64,000 nt of DNA, taken from contig NZ_GL833119.1 in NCBI RefSeq assembly GCF_000185145.2, forward strand, positions 496,001 to 560,000. Reading direction: 5' to 3'. Position 1 is the first letter of the stretch; each line of letters opens with the position of its first letter. Both the position numbers and the translations under genes were made by a program. The DNA comes from Hoylesella oralis ATCC 33269 (GTDB lineage Bacteria > Bacteroidota > Bacteroidia > Bacteroidales > Bacteroidaceae). Below, piece after piece: positions 26,594 to 34,253 of this stretch. The notes below the pieces were generated by a model that did not search any database, was not told the DNA's origin, and saw only the letters and a list, made by a program, of their open reading frames with translations.

Positions 26594-29023
26594 TTATATA
26601 AAGAGATTTACATTTGCCCGTTCGGCACGTTCCATATAAGTGGCCACTCCGCCGATGCTGATACCGTCTAACAATTCTTCTTTCCTTATCCCCATCATGT
26701 CCATGGTCATCTGACAAGCAATGAATTCCACACCGTTTAGCATCGCTTTTTGGCGCAATTCTTCCAGCGAATCGATATTTTTACGACGCATAATATAGCG
26801 TATCATTTTGTCTCCAATGCCCATCATGCTCATTTGCGAGAGCTTCAGACGGGTAGAATCCGATGGCAACATCCATGCAAACATCCTGCTGAACAGGTCT
26901 TTCTTTACTTTTGTTTTATGCTTTCTCTTAATAACATTCAGTCCCCAAAAGGTAAAGAATATCGATACTTTCTTACCTGTAGCGGCGGCACCGTTGGCCA
27001 GTACGAACGTTGCTATGGCACGGTCGAGGTCGTCGCTGAACATAATAAGTGTTTTGTTGTTGCCGCCTGCCATTGCTGTCGGGGCATTGCACGACCGTTT
27101 TTCTATAACTACGGTATGATAACCTTTATCGGCCGTATGCGATAGAAAGCGGTTGCCCGTGCTGTTGCACCATGCTTTAGCATCGCGAGGAAAGCCTGCA
27201 TCCGTGGCTGTTATCTCTATCAGTTGGCCTTCTCCGGTACGGTCCACCGTCTCTTTCAGTTTCATTATCGGCCCCGGACATTGCAGTCCGCAGGCATCTA
27301 TTTTTATTTTATTCATTGTTTTTATAGGTTCCATAACAGGCATATCGCCGTCTGTCGGCATTTCAGTATCGTTGCTGATCTGTTGGGTGGCGAGCGAATA
27401 AGTCTTATATCCGCCCGATAAGTTCACTACATGTCCGTATCCGTGGCCTAAAAGAATGCGTTGTGCCAGATAGCCGCGCAGTCCTACTGCACAAAATAGC
27501 ACTACCAGCTTGTTTTTAGGTATCTCGTTCATGCGTTCCCGCAGGTCATCGAGCGGAATATTCACGGCTCCTTCAATGGTTCCAAGGACAAATTCTCCGT
27601 GTGTGCGCACATCTATAAGCGACACGTCGGCACGGTTCATGTTTTTTATTTCGCGCCAATAGATTACCGGCATGGTATGATTTATGATGTTGCTTGCTAC
27701 ATATCCCGCTATGGCAATGGCATCCTTAGCCGACGAAAACGGTGGTGCATAGGCTTGTTCAATCTTGGTCAGGTCGTACACAGTGCCTCCCTGTTTGATG
27801 ATAAGTGCCAGTTGATCTATGCGTTTATCTACACCATCGTGGCCTACACATTGGGCCCCGAGCAGCTTCCCGCTCGAAGGATCGAAGGTAAGTTTGGTGG
27901 TCAGCTGGAACGCACCCGGATAATAGCCCGCGTGAGAAGACGATACAGTGGTGGAACTTTTGTAGTCTATTCCCATTTGTCGTAACTTCTTGGCCGGCAA
28001 TCCCGTCGTTCCTACGGTCACATCGAATACTTTTGCGATGGCTGTTCCTATGGCTCCTTCGTATTCGGATGTATTGCCTTTCACCATATTATCGGCCGCA
28101 ATCCTGCCTTGTCTGTTGGCCGGACCGGCAAGATAGTTAAGCCATGGCTTGCCTGTAAGGGGGTGATTGAACTCGATGGCATCGCCTACAGCATAGACAT
28201 CTTTTGCCGATGTTTCCAGATAACTGTTCACGCAGATACCGCACTCCCCTATTCCGATGCCTGCTTCTGCGGCAAGTTGGGTAGACGGGCGTACGCCTAT
28301 CGACAACAATACGAGATCGGTATCGATGCTTTCGCCATTGTTCAGGTGTACGCTAAGCCGCCCATTCTGCCGACAGAAACGCTCTACACCTTTGCCGAGG
28401 TATAGTTTTATGCCTTTATCCATCAGTTCGCGATGCACATAAGAGGCTATGCTGAAGTCGACAGGTGCCATTACTTGGTCGGCCATTTCTACGATACTTA
28501 CATCGATACCTGCACGGTGTAGGTTCTCTGCCATCTCCAAACCGATGAAACCTCCGCCCACTATAACGGCGCTGTTCGTACTCTCTTGCGCCATAAAAGC
28601 CTTGATACGATCGGTGTCTTCTACGTTTCTGAGCGTAAAGATTCCCTTTTCGTCGATGCCGGGAAGCGGCGGTTTCACAGGTACAGCCCCCGTCGAAAGC
28701 AACAGTTTATCGTAGCTTTCGGTGTATTCGGTACCATCTGTGCGCCGTATCTTCACCGTCTTTGAGGCGATATCTATAGATGTAGCCTCGTTTTCTACCC
28801 TTACATCGATATTAAAACGCCTGCCGAAACCCTCCGGAGTCTGCACGAAAAGCTTATCGCGTTCGGCTATCGTGCCGCCTATGTAGTACGGTAATCCGCA
28901 GTTGGCGTAAGATATGTATTTGCCTTTCTCGATGAGTACGACCTCTGCATGCTCGTCCAACCGCCGTATTCTTGCCGCTGCAGTGGCGCCGCCTGCCACA
29001 CCTCCTATTATTATGTGCTTCAT
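26594..29023 (-). CDS. Four-domain fusion: CoA-disulfide reductase / rhodanese / TusA / DsrE
   Basis: The protein has 809 residues. Residues 1-450 form an FAD- and NAD(P)H-dependent CoA-disulfide reductase-like module: GGVAGGATAAARIRR, the single redox Cys at 42 in YANCGLPYYIGG, the second dinucleotide fold VIVGGGFIGLEMAE at 153-166, and VYAVGDAIEF at 276-285. Residues 460-545 form a rhodanese domain with catalytic Cys511 in FCAVGLRG. Residues 572-642 form a TusA/SirA domain with C582-P-G-P. Residues 656-809 form a DsrE/DsrF/DrsH-like domain. The set suggests NAD(P)H-driven handling of persulfide sulfur passed from thiol to thiol inside one chain. It lies between thioredoxin and marR in one operon. 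Confidence 0.93.
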   Translation of the reverse strand: MKHIIIGGVAGGATAAARIRRLDEHAEVVLIEKGKYISYANCGLPYYIGGTIAERDKLFVQTPEGFGRRFNIDVRVENEATSIDIASKTVKIRRTDGTEYTESYDKLLLSTGAVPVKPPLPGIDEKGIFTLRNVEDTDRIKAFMAQESTNSAVIVGGGFIGLEMAENLHRAGIDVSIVEMADQVMAPVDFSIASYVHRELMDKGIKLYLGKGVERFCRQNGRLSVHLNNGESIDTDLVLLSIGVRPSTQLAAEAGIGIGECGICVNSYLETSAKDVYAVGDAIEFNHPLTGKPWLNYLAGPANRQGRIAADNMVKGNTSEYEGAIGTAIAKVFDVTVGTTGLPAKKLRQMGIDYKSSTTVSSSHAGYYPGAFQLTTKLTFDPSSGKLLGAQCVGHDGVDKRIDQLALIIKQGGTVYDLTKIEQAYAPPFSSAKDAIAIAGYVASNIINHTMPVIYWREIKNMNRADVSLIDVRTHGEFVLGTIEGAVNIPLDDLRERMNEIPKNKLVVLFCAVGLRGYLAQRILLGHGYGHVVNLSGGYKTYSLATQQISNDTEMPTDGDMPVMEPIKTMNKIKIDACGLQCPGPIMKLKETVDRTGEGQLIEITATDAGFPRDAKAWCNSTGNRFLSHTADKGYHTVVIEKRSCNAPTAMAGGNNKTLIMFSDDLDRAIATFVLANGAAATGKKVSIFFTFWGLNVIKRKHKTKVKKDLFSRMFAWMLPSDSTRLKLSQMSMMGIGDKMIRYIMRRKNIDSLEELRQKAMLNGVEFIACQMTMDMMGIRKEELLDGISIGGVATYMERAERANVNLFI

Positions 29024-29037
29024 GCTTTGTCGGTATT

Positions 29038-29400
29038 TTACTTTATATGCAGCACATTTTCTATGGCATCCTTGAAGTTTCCGTAGTTCATGGCACCGGT
29101 AGCCATGCTGGGCTCGCCCTCTAAAGGAATGAACAGGAGCGATGGCACCGTGCGTATGTTGAACACGCTTGCCAGTTCTTGTTGCTGGTCTACGTCTACT
29201 TTATACACGTCTATCTTACCGTCGTAGTCGTTGGCAATCTCTTCCAGTACGGGTGCTGTGGCCTTGCACGGGCCGCACCATGTGGCATAAAAGTCGATGA
29301 TTGCCGGATGTTGGCCTTTAAACTGCCATTTGTTTGCATTGTGTTCGTAATCGAAAACCTTGTTGATGAACTCTTCTTTCGTAAGTTGAATTGCTTTCAT
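29038..29400 (-). CDS. Thioredoxin
   Basis: The 120-residue thioredoxin fold has the redox site W41-C-G-P-C45 in DFYATWCGPCKATAPVL and the cis-Pro in TVPSLLF. I took the ATG at 29398-29400 as the start. A longer frame to 29493 would run through the promoter and both palindromes, and would add residues unlike any thioredoxin. There is no signal peptide, so it is cytoplasmic. It is the first gene of the trx-oxidoreductase-marR operon, with 14 bases between its stop and the next start. It may reduce the thiols of the fusion protein; that is an inference from position. Confidence 0.93.
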   Translation of the reverse strand: MKAIQLTKEEFINKVFDYEHNANKWQFKGQHPAIIDFYATWCGPCKATAPVLEEIANDYDGKIDVYKVDVDQQQELASVFNIRTVPSLLFIPLEGEPSMATGAMNYGNFKDAIENVLHIK

Positions 29401-29434
29401 ATTCTTCTTTTCTATTGTTATACTGTGAATATTA

Positions 29435-29499
29435 TTTTCCTTTGGAAAACATTGCAAAGGTATATATTTGTAGAATACGAAACAAATTTCCAATGGAAA
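29435..29499 (-). promoter_or_regulatory. Promoter with two palindromic operator candidates for the trx-oxidoreductase-marR operon
   Basis: On the minus strand TTTG (29483-29486) and TACCTTTG (29455-29462) are exact -33 and -7 elements, 20 bases apart. Two palindromes of the form TTTCC-nnT-GGAAA flank them. TTTTCCTTTGGAAAA at 29435-29449 covers the predicted start near 29448. TTTCCAATGGAAA at 29487-29499 abuts the -33 element. Their centres are 51 bases apart, about five helical turns. Confidence 0.78.
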
Positions 29500-29729
29500 A
29501 TATTTATCTATTCAACAAATATTAACTGTTTATCGCTCACGGAGATAACTTTCATGAAAACGAATGTAAAGAAACGTATGCGATAGATGCACCATGTGTG
29601 TTTATCAAACGGTACGTCTATCGCTAATAGGTGTACGGCCTGTGGCAGTTAGATTACGGATGTAAGCTAAATACGGGGAATTTTTATTTGTTAATTAGGG
29701 CGGTTGAATACCTGATACAGCTATCTTAT
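29500..29729. other. Spacer between thioredoxin promoter and DUF4252 gene
   Basis: No gene is visible. Bases 29615-29646 (minus strand) hold a copy of the degenerate CGAYAG-type intergenic repeat described under findings. Confidence 0.5.
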
Positions 29730-30179
29730 TTACTTGCTCAATGCCTTGATATCGTTTAACGAAACGCTGCCCGAAAGGTGGATAATCTGCAGTTCGTCGC
29801 TCTCTTCGTTAAGCAATACGAACTCATTTTTACCCTTCCCGAGCGATTTCTGGTAGATGGTAATGTGCTCATTGCCGTCGTTCATGCGCATAATCTGTTC
29901 GTATCGGTACTTCTTGTAGTACGCAACAGCTTCTTTCTTAATGGCAGGTATGAGCGACGGGCGTTCGCATTCGAGCACTTGAATGCGGTCTAATTTGGAA
30001 GCAATCCTACTTATATCCACGTCTCCAGCCTCTACCTTCGGCATTAAACCGAGCATACTCTTGGAGATAAATGCCGTGCTAATGCCCTTAACATCTTCGT
30101 ATTTCTTGAATAGAGCGTCTTGTGAGTAGCTTAGATGGCAGGTCAACGCCATGAATATGATAAATATAATTCGTTTCAT
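29730..30179 (-). CDS. DUF4252 protein (third copy of the sigma operon)
   Basis: The 149-residue exported protein has the signal peptide MKRIIFIIFMALTCHLSYSQ. The mature part has the DUF4252 layout: an early helix with STAFISKSMLGLMPKV, a middle strand-helix LDRIQVLECERPSLIPAIKKEA, then EHITIYQKSLGKGKNEFVLLNEESDELQIIHLSG and a short C-terminal end. The function of the family is unknown. The start ATGA overlaps the stop of the anti-sigma-like gene by four bases, so it is the last gene of the ECF sigma operon. Confidence 0.85.
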   Translation of the reverse strand: MKRIIFIIFMALTCHLSYSQDALFKKYEDVKGISTAFISKSMLGLMPKVEAGDVDISRIASKLDRIQVLECERPSLIPAIKKEAVAYYKKYRYEQIMRMNDGNEHITIYQKSLGKGKNEFVLLNEESDELQIIHLSGSVSLNDIKALSK

Positions 30180-30664
30180 TCTTTGTTTTTGTTTTGATGT
30201 TTGTTATTGCTGATTTGGGCGAGCCCTTTGTTCATTTTCGACGAAAAAAGCTTCAATGCCCGTTGAGTTTCGGCATAAGCATCCTTAGGATTGTCGTATG
30301 TATCTTCTTGAATGGCGTATTCGCGTCGGTCGGCACGGGTATTGACGAAGATAGCCACGGAAACTACGAGCACTATCGATGCCGCAATGCCCGATATCCA
30401 GCGCATGCTAACGGTGCGGGCACGGCGGTTTACGGTTTTTTCCACCGTGTTCCAGCCGTCTATCTGGTGCTCTATATGCTTTTCGAGATGAACGGGTATC
30501 GCGGGTTCCGGCATAAGGAACGCATCGAAGAATGCCTTTTCGTCGAGCAATTCTGCGGGCACTTCTTCGCTTGCGAAGAACGCCTTTAGTTGGTGTTCCT
30601 CGCTTTCGGTAGTCGTTCCTTCGTAATATTTGCCGATCAGGGTTTTAATCTCGTTTACGTTCAT
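30176..30664 (-). CDS. Single-pass membrane protein, probable anti-sigma factor
   Basis: The 162-residue protein has a soluble N-terminal part of about 85 residues (MNVNEIKTLIGKYYEGTTTE...) that would face the cytoplasm. One membrane helix follows near residues 90-107 (ISGIAASIVLVVSVAIFV), then a charged periplasmic tail ending in Lys/Asn-rich sequence. It overlaps the ECF sigma gene by 20 bases. Size, topology and genetic coupling all fit an anti-sigma factor. No zinc-binding His-x3-Cys-x2-Cys motif and no FecR domain are visible, so assignment is by context. Confidence 0.65.
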   Translation of the reverse strand: MNVNEIKTLIGKYYEGTTTESEEHQLKAFFASEEVPAELLDEKAFFDAFLMPEPAIPVHLEKHIEHQIDGWNTVEKTVNRRARTVSMRWISGIAASIVLVVSVAIFVNTRADRREYAIQEDTYDNPKDAYAETQRALKLFSSKMNKGLAQISNNKHQNKNKE

Positions 30665-31163
30665 ATTCCGTTTGTTTGTTGAATTGTTCTCTTATTTGTT
30701 TCCTTGCACGGCTCAACAACACTCTGATGTTTACTGCCTGTAGGCCTGTCTGGGCAGCTATTTCGTCGTAACTGCGGTCTTCTATGTCTCTCAGGGTGAT
30801 GATGAGTCGTTGCTGTTCGGGCAGACGGGCGATGATATTCATAATTTTTGCGGCGTCTTCGCGTTGCTCCAATCGTTCCGAGATGTTGCTGTCGGCAGCG
30901 ATGTTCAGTTCTTCCGGCGGGCGTTCCACGAACTTGTTGCCATTCTTCCTGTACCGGTCGAAGAATATGTTCCTGACGATCGTCACGCAAAAAGCCTCGG
31001 TATTCGTTACCTTGTTCAGCGAGTCGCGCTTCATCCATAGCTTAAGGAAAGCCTCTTGAACCAAGTCTTCGGCGGCTTGGGCATCGGCTGTGAGCCGCCA
31101 AGCAGCGGCATACATGCGCCTGCTGTGGGGCAGAAACGTCTGTTTGAATACCGATGCATCCAT
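30645..31163 (-). CDS. ECF-type RNA polymerase sigma factor
   Basis: The 172-residue protein has sigma region 2 at about residues 12-80 (RLTADAQAAEDLVQEAFLKLWMKRDSL and AFCVTIVRNIFFDRYRK) and region 4 at about 108-162 (LPEQQRLIITLRDIEDRSYDEIAAQTGLQAVNIRVLLSRARKQIRE). There is no region 1.1 or 3, as expected for an ECF factor. It is the middle gene of a five-gene operon: two DUF4252 genes before it, an overlapping probable anti-sigma gene and a third DUF4252 gene after it. The promoters it recognises cannot be read from sequence; autoregulation is usual for such operons. Confidence 0.92.
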   Translation of the reverse strand: MDASVFKQTFLPHSRRMYAAAWRLTADAQAAEDLVQEAFLKLWMKRDSLNKVTNTEAFCVTIVRNIFFDRYRKNGNKFVERPPEELNIAADSNISERLEQREDAAKIMNIIARLPEQQRLIITLRDIEDRSYDEIAAQTGLQAVNIRVLLSRARKQIREQFNKQTEYERKRD

Positions 31164-31168
31164 CCTTT

Positions 31169-31633
31169 TTAGTTTATCTGAACCATCTTTTCTACCTCTT
31201 CGGGCTTTATATCTCCGAAGATTTGCACGAACACACGTTGCTTGTTGTCGCTTACTATGATAATGATTTCTTTGATAGACGTTTCGTTTGTTTTCGATAA
31301 AATCTTTACCTTCGAGGCGTCTTGGTTAACGTTAATCATCTTTTCATAGCCCTCTTTTTCGAGATCGGGCAAGGTGTTGTCGAACAGTTCGGCCGTTTTA
31401 TCTTTGTTAGAGCTGATGACAAGCACGTTCATGGAGTCTGCCTTTTCGGCCAATTTACGGTCTTCTTCATCGTTGCTATCATTGCCCAATTCCTTTTTAA
31501 TCATATTCTTGTCCATGCGGACTACCTGTGCGTCGTTGTTGCCTTCGAACTGCGAGATGAATTTGTCGATGCTCTGTGCATGGGCCATGGTGCCCATAAG
31601 CACCATGGCGAGTGTGAATAATACTTTTTTCAT
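31169..31633 (-). CDS. DUF4252 protein (second copy)
   Basis: I took the ATG at 31631-31633 as the start, giving 154 residues with the signal peptide MKKVLFTLAMVLMGTMAHAQ. A longer frame would overlap the upstream gene with sequence unlike a leader. The mature domain follows the DUF4252 pattern: DKFISQFEGNNDAQVVRMDKN, then MNVLVISSNKDKTAELFDN, then KVKILSKTNETSIKEIIIIVSD, and a terminal amphipathic helix. It lies two bases after the first copy and five before the sigma gene, so all are one transcript. Confidence 0.85.
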   Translation of the reverse strand: MKKVLFTLAMVLMGTMAHAQSIDKFISQFEGNNDAQVVRMDKNMIKKELGNDSNDEEDRKLAEKADSMNVLVISSNKDKTAELFDNTLPDLEKEGYEKMINVNQDASKVKILSKTNETSIKEIIIIVSDNKQRVFVQIFGDIKPEEVEKMVQIN

Positions 31634-31635
31634 TA

Positions 31636-32118
31636 TTATTTGTCTTTTTGATGTTCCTTGACTATCTGTTCTATTTCGGCCTGCGTAATCTTTCCTTTTA
31701 TCTGTACAAGCTCGCAATCATCCTTGCCTGTCTCCAATATCAGCAGTTCCGTAATGGTATCTCCCTTACCTTTAGTGAGGATAAACGTTTTGTCTCCGTC
31801 TTCTACAGTGCTTATCAGTTCGTCGTATCCTTTGGCGCTGAAGTTCTTGGTTTCATTGTAAAACTCTGTTTTAACGTCTGCCGAACACTCTTCCAAGTCG
31901 AGAACTCTGATGGAATCTATATGTTTTATAATTCTTATGGCATCCTTGTCTTCATCGTTCTTCATAAACTTACGGGCCATATTCAGCATTATTCTGGGGA
32001 TATGTACATACTCTACCTTGGGTTTATCTTTGAACTGTTCGAAGATATCGTGGGCTTTTTGTGCGAAAGATGTATGTGCTACGCATAATAGGAATAGCGC
32101 GAAAATTAACTTTTTCAT
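31636..32118 (-). CDS. DUF4252 protein (first copy)
   Basis: The 160-residue exported protein has the signal peptide MKKLIFALFLLCVAHTSFAQ. The mature part is KPKVEYVHIPRIMLNMARKF, then IDSIRVLDLEECSADVKTEFYNE, then DKTFILTKGKGDTITELLILETGKDDCELVQIKGKI. It aligns by eye with the other two DUF4252 proteins of the operon, but the three differ a good deal, so the duplications are old. It is the first gene of the operon. A possible -7 element (TAGCTTTG on the minus strand, 32178-32185) lies 60 bases upstream. Confidence 0.85.
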   Translation of the reverse strand: MKKLIFALFLLCVAHTSFAQKAHDIFEQFKDKPKVEYVHIPRIMLNMARKFMKNDEDKDAIRIIKHIDSIRVLDLEECSADVKTEFYNETKNFSAKGYDELISTVEDGDKTFILTKGKGDTITELLILETGKDDCELVQIKGKITQAEIEQIVKEHQKDK

Positions 32119-32177
32119 TGCTTTGGGTGTTTAAATGTTGATACTTATTTTGAGAAGCGCTTACATTTATACAGACG

Positions 32178-32185
32178 CAAAGCTA
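32178..32185 (-). promoter_or_regulatory. Possible -7 element for the ECF sigma operon
   Basis: CAAAGCTA reads TAGCTTTG on the minus strand. No -33 TTTG is found at 19-21 bases. An 8-base palindrome AAGCGCTT lies just downstream near 32155, within the predicted leader. Confidence 0.4.
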
Positions 32186-32257
32186 CAAATTGTGTTACAA
32201 AAAATAGGGAATATTTTCTGAAAATGTACCGAGTAAAGGTGATAGGTGTTATAAATA

Positions 32258-32297
32258 AGACGGTTATACCATATTTTTATGGTCGGTATAACCGTCT
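32258..32297 (-). terminator. 13-bp perfect stem-loop after the histidine phosphatase gene
   Basis: Arms 32258-32270 and 32285-32297 are perfect complements; the minus-strand sequence after the stem is T-rich (TATTTATAA). It lies 26 bases past the stop of the leftward phosphatase gene. Confidence 0.8.
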
Positions 32298-32322
32298 GAT
32301 AGCGTCGTTTCAAGACAGGTAT

Positions 32323-33609
32323 TTACTCCTTATAATTATCTAATTTCTTTAAGAAATAGGCTTTAAAGTCTTTCCAGTGATAGTAGGGAGCCATGTCGGT
32401 AGGTATGGGTAGGGTGGCTTCATTCTCGTTCTGTAACACTTTGAAGATAATATCACGGTCGCCGAATGCCTTGCGATAGAACACAAATTGCAGGTTGCAA
32501 GCCATTGGGAAGATACGGTAATCGCACCAGTTTTCATCGTCTAACAGTTCCAAGTCCCTGATTTGTTTGCCGTATCCGTTAAGGTCGAGTAGGCAAGTCA
32601 GCGGCATTACCATCGTATCATGGCCGTAACGAAGCGTTGCTCCCGGGTGCTTAAGGGCGATACAGCTGTCGGCTTCGCTGATAATCTTGCGCAACAAATT
32701 GCGCTGTGAGTAAGGTTGAGTACCGCCATTCAGCGGACTTGGGCCGTAATTAATGTACCACCAAGCGTTCGATCTCAGCCAGTTATCGTAAATCTCTTCA
32801 TCGTTGAAGAGATCGTAAAGGGATATCTGATGGCGTAATTCGGTACTTTGAACATTGCTGCAAAGCTTAAAAAGCTTGTTATTCAGGTCGTTTGCGTTCA
32901 CTTGGTGTTGCCAGTAATCGTCGTCGTTGAACAGTTCGTGCATCACGCGCCGGTAGTTTTCGTGCTTTTTAGAGAATGTATTGAATGCCTTTTTGGCCTC
33001 TTCGGGCATCTTGGATGCTTCGAGTTTCTTATCCGTCTGGTTCATGTAATACATATCATGATAGCTTGCATCGTGGCTGATGTGTAGTTGCGGGTTCAAC
33101 AGAAGGAGTTCTTGCAGGGCATTTTCCATTGATAAGATGCAACGAATGACTACTGTACTCTTGGCATCTATATTGGTCGGGCCGGCAAAAACCTGCGGAA
33201 ACCGTTCGTACATGCGACGGGCAATGCCCTTATGTTGTTGGGCTCCGAGCAATGTAAGTTCGCCGTCGCGTTCTTTTGCCTCATCCCTGATCATGATAAG
33301 TCGCCGAAGTACGTCTTTTCCGAAGGCTGTCAATTTGCCCAAGGAGTCGGCCTGTTGCAAGATTTCGCAAGGTTTGTCGTAATCGTTTTTACCGATCAGG
33401 TATCTTGAACCGTGCCTCCCGTAATGACTGATGTAGAATGGAGCGTAACCTTTCGGTGCTGGTGTCAGCTTTGTTTGTATAGGTCCCGGGTACGCAAAGT
33501 AGTTGTTAGCCGACATACGTTTGTTGTTCTTCAAATCTTTTCGTGCCTGTTGTGCTTGCAAGTTGAATGCAACGGCGAGTGAAAAGACGATAATTAGAGT
33601 TCGTTTCAT
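32323..33609 (-). CDS. Histidine acid phosphatase, MINPP/phytase-like
   Basis: The 428-residue protein has the signal peptide MKRTLIIVFSLAVAFNLQAQ. The catalytic tripeptide region is R65-H-G-S-R69 in SHYGRHGSRYLIGK, and the proton-donor segment is RYGHDTMVMPL near residue 328. This is the branch-2 histidine phosphatase fold. The size and motifs fit the multiple-inositol-polyphosphate phosphatase group found in gut Bacteroides, which strips phosphate from phytate in the periplasm or outer-membrane vesicles. Substrate assignment is by family resemblance only. It is a single-gene unit between a hairpin and the small gene region. Confidence 0.85.
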   Translation of the reverse strand: MKRTLIIVFSLAVAFNLQAQQARKDLKNNKRMSANNYFAYPGPIQTKLTPAPKGYAPFYISHYGRHGSRYLIGKNDYDKPCEILQQADSLGKLTAFGKDVLRRLIMIRDEAKERDGELTLLGAQQHKGIARRMYERFPQVFAGPTNIDAKSTVVIRCILSMENALQELLLLNPQLHISHDASYHDMYYMNQTDKKLEASKMPEEAKKAFNTFSKKHENYRRVMHELFNDDDYWQHQVNANDLNNKLFKLCSNVQSTELRHQISLYDLFNDEEIYDNWLRSNAWWYINYGPSPLNGGTQPYSQRNLLRKIISEADSCIALKHPGATLRYGHDTMVMPLTCLLDLNGYGKQIRDLELLDDENWCDYRIFPMACNLQFVFYRKAFGDRDIIFKVLQNENEATLPIPTDMAPYYHWKDFKAYFLKKLDNYKE

Positions 33610-33650
33610 GATGTTGTGTTATTGGTAAGATATGGCAAAATTAGTTGTTT

Positions 33651-33679
33651 TTACCCATAAAATCAAGTTTACCCATAAA
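33651..33679. repeat. Two direct 12-mers TTTACCCATAAA, 17 bases apart
   Basis: Exact copies lie at 33651-33662 and 33668-33679, immediately before the -7 element at 33688-33695, where an activator or repressor could bind. Confidence 0.7.
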
Positions 33680-33687
33680 TATTTCCG

Positions 33688-33695
33688 TATTTTTG
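33688..33695 (+). promoter_or_regulatory. -7 promoter element for the small frameshifted gene
   Basis: TATTTTTG matches TAnnTTTG. There is no standard -33; the twin 12-mers occupy that position. The predicted start near 33702 is about 29 bases before the ATG at 33731. Confidence 0.5.
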
Positions 33696-33730
33696 TGTCA
33701 CAACTGACTGTCCGATACGAGGGAAGTTAT

Positions 33731-33914
33731 ATGATTACAAACAGTAAAACGTATCGATGATTTGGCTGTTCTGAAGCCTCGCATAAAGCAAACACTCGTC
33801 TCGGCCGAGCGTATCGAGAAGCACGTTGCAGCCAAACAAGAAATGAAAACGGCCGAAGAAGAAGTGCCGAACAGCATAGACGATCCTGCCAAACGGGCAA
33901 AATCTCTTTTTTAA
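33731..33914 (+). pseudogene. Small unknown gene (about 60 codons) with a one-base frameshift
   Basis: ATG at 33731 opens a frame that stops after nine codons. Near the run AAAA at 33746-33749, shifting by one base joins it to a frame that stays open to the TAA at 33912-33914. That would give a protein of about 60 residues, starting MITNSKRIDDLAVLKPRI, charged and rich in Lys, Glu and Ala, ending DPAKRAKSLF. A promoter lies 36 bases upstream and a good terminator begins 11 bases after the stop, so this is a complete transcription unit. I do not recognise the protein. The shift could be a real mutation, a sequencing error in the A run, or slippage. Confidence 0.6.
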
Positions 33915-33924
33915 CAGAACCTGC

Positions 33925-33961
33925 AAGCCTTGCTTTCCGTGGCGGATGGCAGGGCTTTTTT
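33925..33961 (+). terminator. Rho-independent terminator after the small frameshifted gene
   Basis: AAGCCTTGC (33925-33933) pairs with GCAGGGCTT (33949-33957) with one wobble, followed by TTTT. The next 175 bases hold repeat-like sequence but no gene. Confidence 0.8.
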
Positions 33962-34137
33962 GTGCCTGTTGCGGAGCCGTGCGGTAAGTCTTTTCCGGAT
34001 AGAATGCCCGTCTGTGGCCCGCAGACCGTATGTCTATTGCCGACAAACAGTGTATCTAACCGCCGTAGATATGCCGTTTGTCGGAAGTATGTTCCCGCCG
34101 CACCCGTTATATTTCCTATGAAAATACCGCCTATTCT

Positions 34138-34169
34138 TTTGGTCTCACGCTGAAAAAATACTATTTTTG
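34138..34169 (+). promoter_or_regulatory. Bacteroidetes-type promoter for the unknown gene-rpoN operon
   Basis: TTTG (34138-34141) and TATTTTTG (34162-34169) are exact -33 and -7 matches, 20 bases apart. The first start codon is at 34254. Confidence 0.75.
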
Positions 34170-34253
34170 CATCAGAATAGCAACTATGTTACGGGTTTTG
34201 TGAAACCGTTCGGTTGAAACAGAAATAATAAGAACAACAAACGGATTGCAGCT

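Noticed and set aside
29401-29493. Longer thioredoxin frame starting at 29493
   Set aside because: It would translate through the promoter and both operator-like palindromes and adds residues unlike any thioredoxin.
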